Assembly: GCF_000714935.1 (NCBI RefSeq)
Contig: NZ_JMIR01000002.1
Span: 2,187-66,186, forward strand
Length of the DNA: 64,000 bases
Source of the DNA: Tumebacillus flagellatus
Lineage (GTDB): Bacteria; Bacillota; Bacilli; Tumebacillales; Tumebacillaceae
Reading direction: 5' to 3'
Each line of letters opens with the position of its first letter. Positions within the stretch are counted from its first letter, which is position 1. This document shows positions 25,814 to 34,968 of the stretch, in pieces. The notes under the pieces are model-generated. The model was not told the origin of the DNA and did no database searches. It saw nothing but the letters and a program-made list of their open reading frames with translations. The translations under genes were made by a program, and so were the position numbers.

Positions 25814-26746
25814 CTACTGAATACTCTCCAGCATCCGCTGGAGCAGTCGCCCGATTGCCCCCTTGTACTTCTCCCGCTCTTCGCCCTCTTCGAACTCATC
25901 AAGCGTGCCCAACAGGTCGTTGAAGCCGTTGCTCAGATTGCCGATGATCAGCTTGAACTTCACCAAGGACTCGTTGCTCGGCGGCGCGCCGTTTTGATCG
26001 GCGGCTTTCGCGCGCAACGCCTCCAACTCTTCCAAGATCGCGGGCGGAATCACCTCGACTGCCGCCCCGGCTTCGATCGGCTTCGCCTTCAATTCCTCTT
26101 CAAGTTCTTTGATGCGGTTTTGAGAATCGGTCAGGTCGCCTTCCACGCTCTCAAGCGCCAAGGTCAGCCGCTGTACCTGCTCGTCGCTTCCGGTTGCCTT
26201 CGCTTTCTCCAGCGCCTCTTTCGTCTGCCGGAGTTCTTCGGCGAGATCGCGACTTTGCCCAAGTTGCTGTTCCAACTCGATGCGAGCTTGACGCTCTTTC
26301 TCGGCTTTCGCTTCAGCTTCCTTGGCGCGCTTCTCGGCGTCAGCCGCTTCCTTCTCAGCCTGCTTTCTTGCTTTGATCGCTTCGGCCAGCTCGCGTGCGG
26401 ATTTGTTCTCCGCGTCGTTGTCGCGGATGAAGTCTTCTCGCTCCTCGGCGGGCACGCCCAGCAGTGCAACCGCTTGGGTGTAGTTCAAATTCGCAAACGC
26501 TTGCGAATTCGCATCGCCGTACTCTTTAGCGACGCGCATGAAGTTGTTGGCGGAGGACTGGCTGTAGCTCACGTTTGCCCCCAACCAGTCGCCCCACTCG
26601 CCGTGCGCGACGAGCTCCTTGGCTTCAATCAGCCGCATGCCGATCTCGATTGCGTTACGCAACATGATCTCGCGCGTCTGTTGGTCGATGGTGCGGATCT
26701 CGAACGCGATCATTTCCGGCGTGCGCACTACTTGCAATTCACTCAT
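25814..26746 (-). CDS. DUF3102 domain protein with long coiled coil
   Basis: 310 residues. Residues 1-110 match DUF3102: EIRTIDQQTREIMLRNAIEIGMRLIEAKELVAHGEWGDWL and YSQSSANNFMRVAKEYG. Residues ~120-230 form a highly charged coiled coil (EAEAKAEKERQARIELEQQL). DUF3102 proteins are common on phages and conjugative elements of Firmicutes; their role is not established. It overlaps the PcfJ-like gene by four bases, and the two families travel together on mobile elements. Confidence 0.85.
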   Translation of the reverse strand: MSELQVVRTPEMIAFEIRTIDQQTREIMLRNAIEIGMRLIEAKELVAHGEWGDWLGANVSYSQSSANNFMRVAKEYGDANSQAFANLNYTQAVALLGVPAEEREDFIRDNDAENKSARELAEAIKARKQAEKEAADAEKRAKEAEAKAEKERQARIELEQQLGQSRDLAEELRQTKEALEKAKATGSDEQVQRLTLALESVEGDLTDSQNRIKELEEELKAKPIEAGAAVEVIPPAILEELEALRAKAADQNGAPPSNESLVKFKLIIGNLSNGFNDLLGTLDEFEEGEEREKYKGAIGRLLQRMLESIQ

Positions 26747-28314
26747 ACTGCAACCCCCAGTTTGTCATCGGTCTTCCGACCGCGCTTTTTCGATTTCTTG
26801 AACAATTTCTCTGCCACGAAGGCGTCGACGAAATCCTTTACTTCCTCTGTCATGTCGCGGTTGGAGTGGCCCCGGCACTGCGACAACCTCCCCCCGCACA
26901 CCTCCATCGTGTAAAACGGAGTGTCAGGCGCGTTTACCTTGCGGACGACGAACAGGTCAGTCTCACCTTTTGCGTACCGCGCGCTGTATCCACCGACACA
27001 GTGACGGAGTGTCTCCCCTTCGTTGATCAACTCGTCAACGTTTTGGACTGGCCTCAAAATGAGGCCCTTTCTCCGGAAAATGAATTTTTTCAGCTCATCA
27101 AATCGCTTTGCAAACAACGCTTGCTGCGCCTCATCGCGTTTCACCTTCACTTGCGTGGAGGTTCTTTGGTGCGCAGCGTGGAGATCACGAGGGTACAAGA
27201 TCTGCTCGTCCCTCAGGTCAAGTCCCAACTCCAAGCATTCATTGATGTAGTCTCGCCAGTCACGCATAACCCAGTTAAAGTAGCGGTACTGTTTACGCTT
27301 CTCCATCTGCTTGATGAGGTATTTGCCGACCTTTGCGTACGGTGAGTAACGCAGAAGAAGTTTCAGCTCATCAGAGTTGTGAGGGTCAATCAAGTCCTGC
27401 ATTTTCTCTACCTGCTCGAACGTCGCCGACACTCCGTGTTTCCTGCACATCTGGTAACTGCGGAGGAACTGGGGGGTCAGTCTGACCCCCTCGGCACGGA
27501 ACCTCTTGAGCTCTGCTTTTGAAAGTCGCAGCACTCTGTCAATCGACTTCTCGTTCCAGTTGATTGAATTGTAGGTGTAGCCACCGGTCAGCTTCGCATC
27601 AACGAAACTGCGATACCCGAGCTTGGTCAGGTATTCAACGCACGGGTACTTCGCAGCAAGATCGAAGAACCGAACAAGATCCCAAGATTCATCCAGATAA
27701 ACTTTCCACATGCTGTACTGAAAAGGTGTACCTTTGACGGCTTCGTACACGCTCTCCATTCCTAAATAAACGTGTTGCAACCCGTTCATTCGCGTGCTGA
27801 GTTCCGATTGAATGTTTGCTGCTTCATCCCATCTATTCTCCCTCTCACTCAAACGAAGTTGCTTGCTCCTACCCTTTACCCCATTCTCAGAGGGCTCAAA
27901 CAAATACAGGGAGACTGTCTTGTACGTTGTATTAACGTCGTACACGTTGCTCCGATAGTCACGAGAGACCCGAATGCCACGCGCAACGATCGCGTTCGGG
28001 TTGACCTTCGATTTCTCGTACCAAACCACATACCCGATGTCGAAAAGATACTTGCGGCCACGGTTCAAACTCTTCACGATGACGAGAGATTTGCAGTTCT
28101 GACACTGCCAATCCTCATTGTGCTTGAGCAGGCTCCGCCCAAAGGACACCGGGTATTCTTTGCGACAGTGGGTGCAATAGCCGTATTGATCTTTCTTTAC
28201 ACGCCGCACGACCAGATAGCGGGAGTGGAGCAGTACGGTATTGGTCACGAAATCTTCAAGCTCATGCCCGAAATTCGTAGGGAAATGAGCGAAAAACTCC
28301 TCATGATTTGACAT
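26743..28314 (-). CDS. PcfJ domain protein
   Basis: 523 residues. Two CxxC pairs near residues 48-75 (YCTHCRKE, WQCQNCKS) form a zinc ribbon. The C-terminal ~150 residues carry the PcfJ signature: NEGETLRHCVGGYSARYAKGE, LFVVRKVNAPDTPFYTMEV and LSQCRGHSNRDMT. PcfJ proteins are best known from enterococcal pheromone-responsive conjugative plasmids but also occur in phages; their biochemical function is unknown. It lies between DUF3102 and a PcfK-like gene. Confidence 0.85.
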   Translation of the reverse strand: MSNHEEFFAHFPTNFGHELEDFVTNTVLLHSRYLVVRRVKKDQYGYCTHCRKEYPVSFGRSLLKHNEDWQCQNCKSLVIVKSLNRGRKYLFDIGYVVWYEKSKVNPNAIVARGIRVSRDYRSNVYDVNTTYKTVSLYLFEPSENGVKGRSKQLRLSERENRWDEAANIQSELSTRMNGLQHVYLGMESVYEAVKGTPFQYSMWKVYLDESWDLVRFFDLAAKYPCVEYLTKLGYRSFVDAKLTGGYTYNSINWNEKSIDRVLRLSKAELKRFRAEGVRLTPQFLRSYQMCRKHGVSATFEQVEKMQDLIDPHNSDELKLLLRYSPYAKVGKYLIKQMEKRKQYRYFNWVMRDWRDYINECLELGLDLRDEQILYPRDLHAAHQRTSTQVKVKRDEAQQALFAKRFDELKKFIFRRKGLILRPVQNVDELINEGETLRHCVGGYSARYAKGETDLFVVRKVNAPDTPFYTMEVCGGRLSQCRGHSNRDMTEEVKDFVDAFVAEKLFKKSKKRGRKTDDKLGVAV

Positions 28315-28328
28315 GCGCTAGCCCCCTC

Positions 28329-28748
28329 CTACAGCAAATCGTCGAGAGAGGCACTGAAGCGCGCCGTCTTCTGCGGCGTGCTCGTGACCGGCTTCGGCGT
28401 CTCCGGTGTGGTGGCGGGTGCCGCCTCGGTCTTCGGCGTGGCCGCCGACAACTCCGCCAACGGGTTGGGCACCGTCGGTGCGGACTCCACGCCGAAGTAT
28501 TTCAGCACGATCCGCATCCCCTCGACGGGGGAGAGCATCGCCATGCCGTTCTTTTGCTTTTTCTTCGCCTCGTCTCGCATCGCCGCCAAGTTATTGGCGA
28601 TCGTCTTGTCTTCGGCGATGAACTTCTCCGCCGTGTCGGGGTTCTGGTCGATGAAGCCGACCAGCACTTCCCCGATGTACTGGATATACTCGTTATCTCT
28701 GGCCGCTTCCATCTCGGCCCGGAGCTTTGCAATCGCTTCTGTTTGCAT
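28329..28748 (-). CDS. PcfK-like protein
   Basis: 139 residues. The helical N-terminal part reads IGEVLVGFIDQNPDTAEKFIAEDKTIANNLAAMRDEAKKK and MLSPVEGMRIVLKYFGVE in outline, followed by a Pro/Thr/Ala-rich tail and a conserved-looking end FSASLDDLL. Proteins of this kind are usually found beside PcfJ, which supports the name; the similarity is by memory and position only. Role unknown. Confidence 0.55.
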   Translation of the reverse strand: MQTEAIAKLRAEMEAARDNEYIQYIGEVLVGFIDQNPDTAEKFIAEDKTIANNLAAMRDEAKKKQKNGMAMLSPVEGMRIVLKYFGVESAPTVPNPLAELSAATPKTEAAPATTPETPKPVTSTPQKTARFSASLDDLL

Positions 28749-28761
28749 GGGTGATGCCTCC

Positions 28762-30726
28762 TTAGTCTTTTTGGTAGAAATCGCAATCGTAGCCTGCTGC
28801 CGTCAGCGGCAGACCCGGCGCCCATTTAATGGGACGGCTCATGATCTGGACGACATGAGCATAGTGGCGGGCCGTCCACGTCGGCTCCTCTGAAACAACT
28901 TCGTCGTGGATGTGCATGGCGATCTGGTAGCCTTCGTCGTCCAGCCGCAGCATGTTCTCGGCGAGACAATCTCGCGCGATCGCCTGCACCAAGTTCTCCA
29001 CCAACCGGCCGCCGTAGGTTCGGTGCGTCGTCCACTTTTTCGTTTGCTGGTCTTGCCCTTCAAACTCTAGGGCGTCCTTGTCGAACTGCGCGTCACGCTT
29101 GATGCGCGGTTTCACATAACAGAGGCTTCGCCCCGAAGGGAGATCGGCGAACAGCATTCCCGCTTCGGGGCGATACTGAACGCCGTGCGCCAACTTCACC
29201 GTGCGCTTCTCCTTCACCGCCGTCACTGCCGCCCGCTCGGCGGCGTACCACAGTTGGACAATGTTTGGATTTGCCGCACGCCACTGCTTGACCAGCGCGG
29301 GGTATTCGTCAGGGTCGATCTCCTTCTTGGAGTCCATCGCAGCGATGGCGTTCGGCCCACCCTGGAAACCACAGGCGAGCGTCGCCACCTTCCCCGAAGC
29401 GCGGAACCGGTAGTTCGCGTGACCCTTGGTGATCGTCTCGAACGGAACGCCGAACATGTTGGCCGCCGTCGCTTCGTAAATCTTGCCGTGGCTCCGGAAG
29501 ACGTCCAGCACCCAATTCTCATCCGCCAACCAAGCGATGACGCGTGCCTCGATGGCGGAGAAGTCGGCCACGAAGAACTTGGAGCCCTCGGCAGGGATAA
29601 ACGCCGTGCGGATCAGTTGCGAGAGCACGAACGGCGGCGCGCCGAACAGCATTTCCAGCAGTTCGAAGTCTCCGCTGCGCAGGATCTCCCGCGCGAGTGC
29701 CAAGTCCTCGATCTTGTTTTGTGGAAGGTTCTGAACTTGGATGAGCCGTCCGGCCCATCGGCCCGTTCGGTTGGCACCATAGAATTGGAGCAGGCCGTGA
29801 GCCCGTTCGTCGGCGCAGATGGTGCGCGCCATTGCGTTGTACTTGTCAACGGAGGTCTTGCCCATTTCCTGGCGGAGTTCCAACGCCCGGCGCGTCTCTT
29901 CGTCCGGCGCGGCGTCTAGCAACGCTGGCATGAAGTCTTTGCTGAGTCCGTCCGGTGTCTCCAGCCCTCGCTCCGCCAGCCACGCTTTGAGCTGTGGCAA
30001 ACTGTTTGGGTTGTCCAGCCCGGTCAACTCCTTGGCTTCTTCCAACAGTCGCGCCTCGTACTGCGCATCGCAGGCAATCGCCTGTTCGACCAGCACGGGG
30101 TCGAGCTGGACGCCGCGGTCGTTGATCCGCTGGTCGAGCGCCCACAGCCGCCACTCCCCGTCGGGGACGGGGAACCGGCTCAACTTGCGGTCTACCTCCC
30201 GCTCCGCTTCCACGTCCTGCCGGTTGTAGGAGATGTACTCTGACCACTTTTCAGGGTCGTGGTGCGGATGGTTGCGGGTGCGCCCGCCATTCGTCTTCGT
30301 CGGCTTGCAAGGGACGGAGAAGTACTTGATCAGGTTCTTGCCCTTTGCGTCCTTCTGGATCGACACGCCCAGCACTTTGCCCGCTTGGTCCAGACTGGCC
30401 GGAAGTCCAAGGTACTGCGCGTGCACCATCGTGCATCGCCACTGGAGTGGGTCGCACTTGATGCCGAAGTGTTTGGCGATGGCCGTCCGCTCGAACGCAG
30501 CGTTCCACGCTTTTTTGATTACGTGCGGATCGGTCAGGTCGTGCGCCACCCGCTCCGGTAACTCCTCGAACGCCGTCAGGTCGATCACCTGCACCGGGTC
30601 GTCGCCGTAGGCGTAGCCGAACAGCAGGATCTCGAAGTCCGGCGACTCGACGTAGCGGTACACGCCGGACTTTTTCAGGTCGACGGAGGAGAAGGTTTCA
30701 AGGTCGATACGGAGTACGTCGGTCAT
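28762..30726 (-). CDS. Phage DNA polymerase, family A
   Basis: 654-residue replicative polymerase. The N-terminal 3'-5' exonuclease has its first motif at D8/E10 (RIDLETFS) and an ExoII-like region (HVIKKAWNAAFERTAI). Polymerase motif A is DFSAIEAR near residue 386, motif B contains KVATLACGFQGG near 450, and motif C is MHIHDEVV near 607. All catalytic carboxylates are present. This type is standard in Firmicutes phages alongside DUF2800 and DUF2815 proteins, which lie upstream here. Confidence 0.95.
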   Translation of the reverse strand: MTDVLRIDLETFSSVDLKKSGVYRYVESPDFEILLFGYAYGDDPVQVIDLTAFEELPERVAHDLTDPHVIKKAWNAAFERTAIAKHFGIKCDPLQWRCTMVHAQYLGLPASLDQAGKVLGVSIQKDAKGKNLIKYFSVPCKPTKTNGGRTRNHPHHDPEKWSEYISYNRQDVEAEREVDRKLSRFPVPDGEWRLWALDQRINDRGVQLDPVLVEQAIACDAQYEARLLEEAKELTGLDNPNSLPQLKAWLAERGLETPDGLSKDFMPALLDAAPDEETRRALELRQEMGKTSVDKYNAMARTICADERAHGLLQFYGANRTGRWAGRLIQVQNLPQNKIEDLALAREILRSGDFELLEMLFGAPPFVLSQLIRTAFIPAEGSKFFVADFSAIEARVIAWLADENWVLDVFRSHGKIYEATAANMFGVPFETITKGHANYRFRASGKVATLACGFQGGPNAIAAMDSKKEIDPDEYPALVKQWRAANPNIVQLWYAAERAAVTAVKEKRTVKLAHGVQYRPEAGMLFADLPSGRSLCYVKPRIKRDAQFDKDALEFEGQDQQTKKWTTHRTYGGRLVENLVQAIARDCLAENMLRLDDEGYQIAMHIHDEVVSEEPTWTARHYAHVVQIMSRPIKWAPGLPLTAAGYDCDFYQKD

Positions 30727-30739
30727 CCTCGGTCCCTCC

Positions 30740-31351
30740 TCAGTTCACACGGGTGTCCACCCACTCGGGGATGGAGCACGTCGGCGCATGAGCGCCAAAG
30801 CCGAATCTGTCGTAAACCGTACCCGTCAGCGCGTTCAGCCAGTACGTCCCTTTGAGTTCGTAGTTTGTCGTACCCCCGCGCGTCTTCTTATGGAAGTAGC
30901 GAACCTCAAGATGCGACTGCGTGCTGTTCGTCACCAGCATCACGCGGAAGTTGCGCAACAGCTTGTTCAGCGGCGCGATGATCTCCCACTTCATGAGGAC
31001 TTTCACGTTCCCGACGGGGACCCACACCGGAGTGATGATTTCCAACTGCTTCGTGCTCGTCAGCTTGGATACGCGCTGGTGCAGATCTTTCCATTCGTCT
31101 TGCAAGGGAGCTACTTCGAGTTTGACTTTTGCAAGTTGCTCCTCGTCCTTGGCGGTGCGTTTCTTCTTCGCGTTCAGACGGCGCTCGATGGCTTCGAGCT
31201 GGTCAATCTTTCGAGTCAAACGGGCGAGCTCGCTGCGGTCACGCTTCTCCTGCGCTTCGCGTTCTTTCAGCACGTCGTTGTAGCCCTTGATCTGCTGGCG
31301 AACAGCGGCCAGCCCCTCTTTCGGGACGGTGAAAAGGTCGGACTTTGCCAT
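30740..31351 (-). CDS. Hypothetical coiled-coil phage protein
   Basis: 203 residues. The first half is a charged coiled coil (LKEREAQEKRDRSELARLTRKID), the second a beta-rich domain including EIITPVWVPVGNVKVLMKWEI and FGFGAHAPTCSIPEWVD. I do not recognise a family. It lies 13 bases upstream of the polymerase and one base overlaps the NDT-like gene, so it belongs to the replication transcript. Confidence 0.7.
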   Translation of the reverse strand: MAKSDLFTVPKEGLAAVRQQIKGYNDVLKEREAQEKRDRSELARLTRKIDQLEAIERRLNAKKKRTAKDEEQLAKVKLEVAPLQDEWKDLHQRVSKLTSTKQLEIITPVWVPVGNVKVLMKWEIIAPLNKLLRNFRVMLVTNSTQSHLEVRYFHKKTRGGTTNYELKGTYWLNALTGTVYDRFGFGAHAPTCSIPEWVDTRVN

Positions 31352-31803
31352 CAGTTGTCCGTCCTTTCGCGCATCGCGTCATGCTCCTCAAGCATCCGAA
31401 CCACCCAGGCGAAGTTGTCTGTCACCAAATCAGCGAAACCGTACATCACGTCGAAATCCCCGTTTTCGAACTGCTCTTCGTAGATGATCAGGAGCTTGCC
31501 CGCTCCTTTCGCATAGCCCGCCTCAAGGTGTGCGGACTTCCCAGCGGGGCGCACGAGGAGCACGCAATCCGCCCAATCGATCCACTTCTTGTCCTCGGCG
31601 AAGGCGCGTTGCACCGACTCCTCCGCCAAGATCGTCATGGCGTTGTGCGAAGTCACGTCCGGCAACTGGCCGAAGTTGAACACGAACCGCCCCGTGCTGG
31701 AATCGCAGAACGCGTCAACTTCATGCCCGAAATTGCGCAAGATGCCGGTGATGTTCTTTACTTTCTCAGCGTTCTTCCAAGAGGAAGCCAGATAGATTTT
31801 CAT
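31351..31803 (-). CDS. Nucleoside 2-deoxyribosyltransferase-like protein
   Basis: 150 residues from the ATG at 31803, which overlaps the previous stop (ATGA). It starts MKIYLASSWKNAEKVKNITG and contains DWADCVLLVRPAGKSAHLEAGYAKGAGK in outline, the fold of DUF4406 / nucleoside deoxyribosyltransferase-like proteins: an S-W-[KR]N near the N-terminus, and the S-AHLEAG-A-G segment carrying the Glu equivalent to the catalytic residue. It may act in phage nucleotide salvage; substrate is unknown. Confidence 0.7.
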   Translation of the reverse strand: MKIYLASSWKNAEKVKNITGILRNFGHEVDAFCDSSTGRFVFNFGQLPDVTSHNAMTILAEESVQRAFAEDKKWIDWADCVLLVRPAGKSAHLEAGYAKGAGKLLIIYEEQFENGDFDVMYGFADLVTDNFAWVVRMLEEHDAMRERTDN

Positions 31804-31973
31804 GCCGTCACAACCTCCTGTTTCTGTTTTGCCGGAGGAAACGGCCTCGGCGGCAACTTGCCAGTGTTCTTTTCGAACCAGATATCGATCCAAACGAGCA
31901 GAACCGTTGCGTGATACACGCGGTTGACACCTGTTGCACGCGGATCAACCTTCACCAGCTCGTAAAATTTCAT
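31800..31973 (-). CDS. Small hypothetical phage protein
   Basis: 57 residues from ATG 31973 with GGAAGTG upstream; an in-frame GTG nine bases earlier is less likely. It contains YHATVLLVWIDIWFEKNTGKLPP, an amphipathic stretch. No family recognised. It overlaps the NDT-like gene by four bases, indicating co-translation. Confidence 0.6.
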   Translation of the reverse strand: MKFYELVKVDPRATGVNRVYHATVLLVWIDIWFEKNTGKLPPRPFPPAKQKQEVVTA

Positions 31974-31992
31974 CGTGCACACTTCCTTTCAT

Positions 31993-32421
31993 TTATCGCT
32001 TTGGCAGTTGCTGATACCTGTACCACGCGCCATCGTCGATGAAGGTGAACCTGCTTTCGAGGTTTGAGGTAAAGAACCCACTGTAAAAGGCATCTAGGTA
32101 ATCGGTGTCGCCGTAGCACAGGTTCACGAGTGCGATTTGGTAGACGCCGTCTTCAAATTGAAGCAACGTCAGGTATTCGTCGTGGTCTGGCCATTTGAAG
32201 TGCAGGAAGTAACCGACCAACCAAAACGGAACGTCTTGGTGCAACGCGTGAAATTCGGCGTTGCCCTTGTGCCCTATGCAGACGGGAACTTCATCTCTAG
32301 GGGCTCGTCGTGCGCTCAAAACCCTCGCTTTGAGTTTCAGAGCGAGAATTGGGTCCCACCCTACCGAACCGCTGTCAAGGTCGCTCGGCTCTTCCAGTTG
32401 GAAAAAGAAGAACCAGAACAT
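31993..32421 (-). CDS. Hypothetical phage protein
   Basis: 142 residues from ATG 32421, which has AAGGAGC eight bases upstream; an earlier TTG lacks a binding site. It starts MFWFFFFQLEEPSD and is aromatic-rich throughout (FWLVGYFLHFKWPDHDEYL). No family is recognised. The start resembles that of the protein at 25295-25807. Confidence 0.65.
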   Translation of the reverse strand: MFWFFFFQLEEPSDLDSGSVGWDPILALKLKARVLSARRAPRDEVPVCIGHKGNAEFHALHQDVPFWLVGYFLHFKWPDHDEYLTLLQFEDGVYQIALVNLCYGDTDYLDAFYSGFFTSNLESRFTFIDDGAWYRYQQLPKR

Positions 32422-32524
32422 GCCGTGTTGCTCCTTTTCGTGTGTCAAATCGCTTCACCAGCCTCTTTTTGGCTGAAATTGCTATAGGAAAGGGGACCCG
32501 TCTCCGAATCCCCTTGCAGATTGA

Positions 32525-33217
32525 TTAGTCCAGAAAACCGTCGTCGTCGCCGTAGTCATCGTCGTCATCGAAGTTCTCGTCGGCAAAGTCAGTCGCTACG
32601 CTTGCACGACCAGCCAGCGGATCGCCGTCTTGCACTTTGACGATGTTGTTCAGGCCAGCCGCAACGCCGCGGTTCCCCTTCGCGTTGAACGGGTAGAAGT
32701 TGATCGACACTTTGGCGAAGCAACCACTGTACACTTCGGTGCTGTCGGTGATCTCTTGGAATTTCGGTTTGCCTTGCGCATCGCGCCCCATCGGTTTTGC
32801 GATACCGGGCTTGTTCTTCGAGGTTGCGTTCAGGAAGTAGTGCCCCGCATATGCCTCATCGTCCGGTCGCTCTTCGTCGCCGTCGCGGAGCGGCTTTTTC
32901 AGGTTCGACGGAATCTTGCCACCCCACAGACCCTTGCCCGCCTCAGCTGCCGCGTTGACGGCGGCTTGAATTTTGCGCACCGTTTCCTTGTCTTCCTTCG
33001 GGATCAAGATTGCCGTGGTGTACTTCAACTCGCCCGCGTCGTTCAGCTGCGGTTCGAAGATGTGGCAGTACGAGAGACGTACCTTGCCGGTGATTACTTT
33101 CGTGCTGTTGTTGTCGAGTGCCATTTGGTTGTTCCCCTTTGCTCTGTTTTTGTAACTGCCGGAGGACCATCTTCCGGAAGTCATTTGGTCGACGTAATAA
33201 TCAGCCATTTCCCCCAT
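32525..33217 (-). CDS. DUF2815 protein, probable single-strand DNA-binding protein
   Basis: The core from residue 32 (MALDNNSTKVITGKVRLSYCH) is DUF2815, a phage protein thought to act as an SSB in replication modules. It has KYTTAILIPKEDKETVRKIQAA and YFLNATSKNKPGI, and an acidic tail (FDDDDDYGDDDGFLD) like SSB C-termini. The frame has two plausible starts. ATG 33217, with AAGGGG upstream, adds a 31-residue leader (MADYYVDQMTSGRW) that looks like the start of a separate small phage protein. ATG 33124, with AAAGGGGAAC, gives the usual DUF2815 length of 199 residues. I annotate the longer frame; the shorter product may be the main one. Confidence 0.82.
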   Translation of the reverse strand: MGEMADYYVDQMTSGRWSSGSYKNRAKGNNQMALDNNSTKVITGKVRLSYCHIFEPQLNDAGELKYTTAILIPKEDKETVRKIQAAVNAAAEAGKGLWGGKIPSNLKKPLRDGDEERPDDEAYAGHYFLNATSKNKPGIAKPMGRDAQGKPKFQEITDSTEVYSGCFAKVSINFYPFNAKGNRGVAAGLNNIVKVQDGDPLAGRASVATDFADENFDDDDDYGDDDGFLD

Positions 33218-33220
33218 GAA

Positions 33221-33610
33221 TTAGCCCCCTTGCCTTGCGCTGGAGGCGATCGCCTTCATTTCGTGGTAATCGTCCTCGTAGTCATCGTTGTCTACGGCTT
33301 CGATCTCTTCGAATAGTGCCTCGTAGCGTGCGATCTTCTCCGCCTGCTCGTTGTATGCCGCGATCAGCGCATCCACTTCGTCGAGCAAACGCGGCATGTC
33401 GGTGCGAGCGGTCGAGATGAAGATGCCGTTTGCCAGATTCTCGTGCCGTGCGCACTTTTGCAGCGTGGCGACGCGCAACTCTCCATACCCCGTATCGGGG
33501 CCGTTCACGTTGCCGTATTCGTCGTAAACCCACGGCCCCAGCGTTGCTCGGCTCAAACGGCCGCGCATTGCTGCCAGTTCCTCGGCGGTCAAACGTTGGT
33601 GGTCACTCAT
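33221..33610 (-). CDS. Hypothetical phage protein
   Basis: 129 residues starting MSDHQRLTAEELAAMRGRL. GPWVYDEYGNVNGPD and the following HENLANGIFISTARTDMPRLLDEVDALI recur in many phage proteins of unknown function that carry an 'A...GPW' motif. Acidic C-terminus. It overlaps the DUF2800 stop by four bases and is followed immediately by the DUF2815 frame. Confidence 0.72.
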   Translation of the reverse strand: MSDHQRLTAEELAAMRGRLSRATLGPWVYDEYGNVNGPDTGYGELRVATLQKCARHENLANGIFISTARTDMPRLLDEVDALIAAYNEQAEKIARYEALFEEIEAVDNDDYEDDYHEMKAIASSARQGG

Positions 33611-34968
33611 ACGTCAAACTCCTCTCCGGCAAAATCACCCTCCACGCTGTTCAGCTCCGGTCGCTTGTCCGTCTCGGGTACGAGAACTGGCTTGCCCGGC
33701 GGCTTCTGGATCAGGCCGACCCCTTCGAAGTTGGCGCGGACGGTTTTGCGGTCGAGTCTCGCGACACCATCGAGTACGATTTGATCGCCCATCACTTCGC
33801 AAACTTCGACTTCCTGCCCCTTGGTGAAGTTGTTGAGGCAATCATCCTTTGCGACGAGCGTTTGCCCTTCGTAGAACTCCAGCAGCTCGGCGACTTCCTT
33901 CTTGCCAATTTTCTTTTCGAGGTCGCCAATGCCGCACAACTCTGTTTTCAGATACTTCTCGGGCTCGATCTCGGCGGATTCAAAGCGTGCAACCGCAACT
34001 TCTTTGTTGGTGATCTTGCGGTTACTCCGGCCTTCGACCAGCTTCCATTGCGGAATTTTTTGACCTTTCACGGCCTGATCGTGCGCAAACTCCGCGACGT
34101 CCTTTGCCCACGCCGACAGTTGCTCAGCGACGAACAGAATGGAACCGATCTCTTCGAGGTCGAGCAACGCGGGTTCTTTGAACTCGTAGGCCAGCGCCTC
34201 CATGTTCGCATCAGCACGTGCCCGGCAGTTGCCTTTGGCTTTACACCATCGGCAGTGCTCGCCTGCCTTGTAAGTACCTTTGCCTGCCCACGCCTCCTCG
34301 GCGGCGGGCTTGACGACTGTGTCGGCCCACGCTAGGAGCTCGTCAATGCCGATCACGTCTGTGCTCACGCTGTCGAGGCGTGGCTGCACGATCGTCATGC
34401 GGATTTCGCGGATGTCGTAGAGCCAGTTGAACGCTGACCAAGCTCCAAGGCCGTAGAGCTTCATCTGATAATTGCCGACGGCGGAGACGGGCACGCCCTT
34501 GCCGTACTTCAGGTCGATGATCTCCAGCACGCCGTCGGCGATGATCACCACGTCGCCGGTGCCGAAGCCCTCCGGCACCCACTCGGAGTAGTCAAGCCGC
34601 TCTTCGAGTTGCACAATGGCATCAGCAGAACGCGCCTTCGCTTCCAAGAACCGCTCCTCGACGACCGCGACGTACTCCTGCACGGCGTTTTCCATTTCGG
34701 GTCCGTAGAAACGGTTGCCAAGTTGAAAGGCTTTAATGCTGGCGTTCAAATCGGCGCGTGCCTCGGAGTCGCAAAGGGTGATGCGCTGGCGCAAGTACAA
34801 CTCCGACAGCTCGTGCGCCGCCGTGCCCTCCTCGGCGTACTCGCTACGCGACTCTTCGTGGTGCTCCGTCAAGCGGGCACTCGGCGGGCAGTTGATCCAC
34901 CGGGGGGCAGATGAGGCCCCCAGCAGAGCATGTGCGCGTTCAGCGTGTGCGGGTTGAGTGGTAGTCAT
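33607..34968 (-). CDS. DUF2800 protein, RecB-like nuclease fold
   Basis: 453 residues from the ATG at 34968, overlapping the previous stop by one base. DUF2800 proteins belong to the PD-(D/E)XK/RecB-like group and accompany DUF2815 and PolA in Firmicutes phages. Visible signatures are SSAPRWINCPPSARL and EEGTAAHELSELYLR at the start, FGTGDVVIIADGVLEIIDLKYGKG (D and D-x-K active-site elements) near 135-160, and a cysteine cluster HCRWCKAKGNCRA near 250 that could hold an Fe-S or zinc centre. The likely role is recombination or end processing. Confidence 0.9.
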   Translation of the reverse strand: MTTTQPAHAERAHALLGASSAPRWINCPPSARLTEHHEESRSEYAEEGTAAHELSELYLRQRITLCDSEARADLNASIKAFQLGNRFYGPEMENAVQEYVAVVEERFLEAKARSADAIVQLEERLDYSEWVPEGFGTGDVVIIADGVLEIIDLKYGKGVPVSAVGNYQMKLYGLGAWSAFNWLYDIREIRMTIVQPRLDSVSTDVIGIDELLAWADTVVKPAAEEAWAGKGTYKAGEHCRWCKAKGNCRARADANMEALAYEFKEPALLDLEEIGSILFVAEQLSAWAKDVAEFAHDQAVKGQKIPQWKLVEGRSNRKITNKEVAVARFESAEIEPEKYLKTELCGIGDLEKKIGKKEVAELLEFYEGQTLVAKDDCLNNFTKGQEVEVCEVMGDQIVLDGVARLDRKTVRANFEGVGLIQKPPGKPVLVPETDKRPELNSVEGDFAGEEFDV

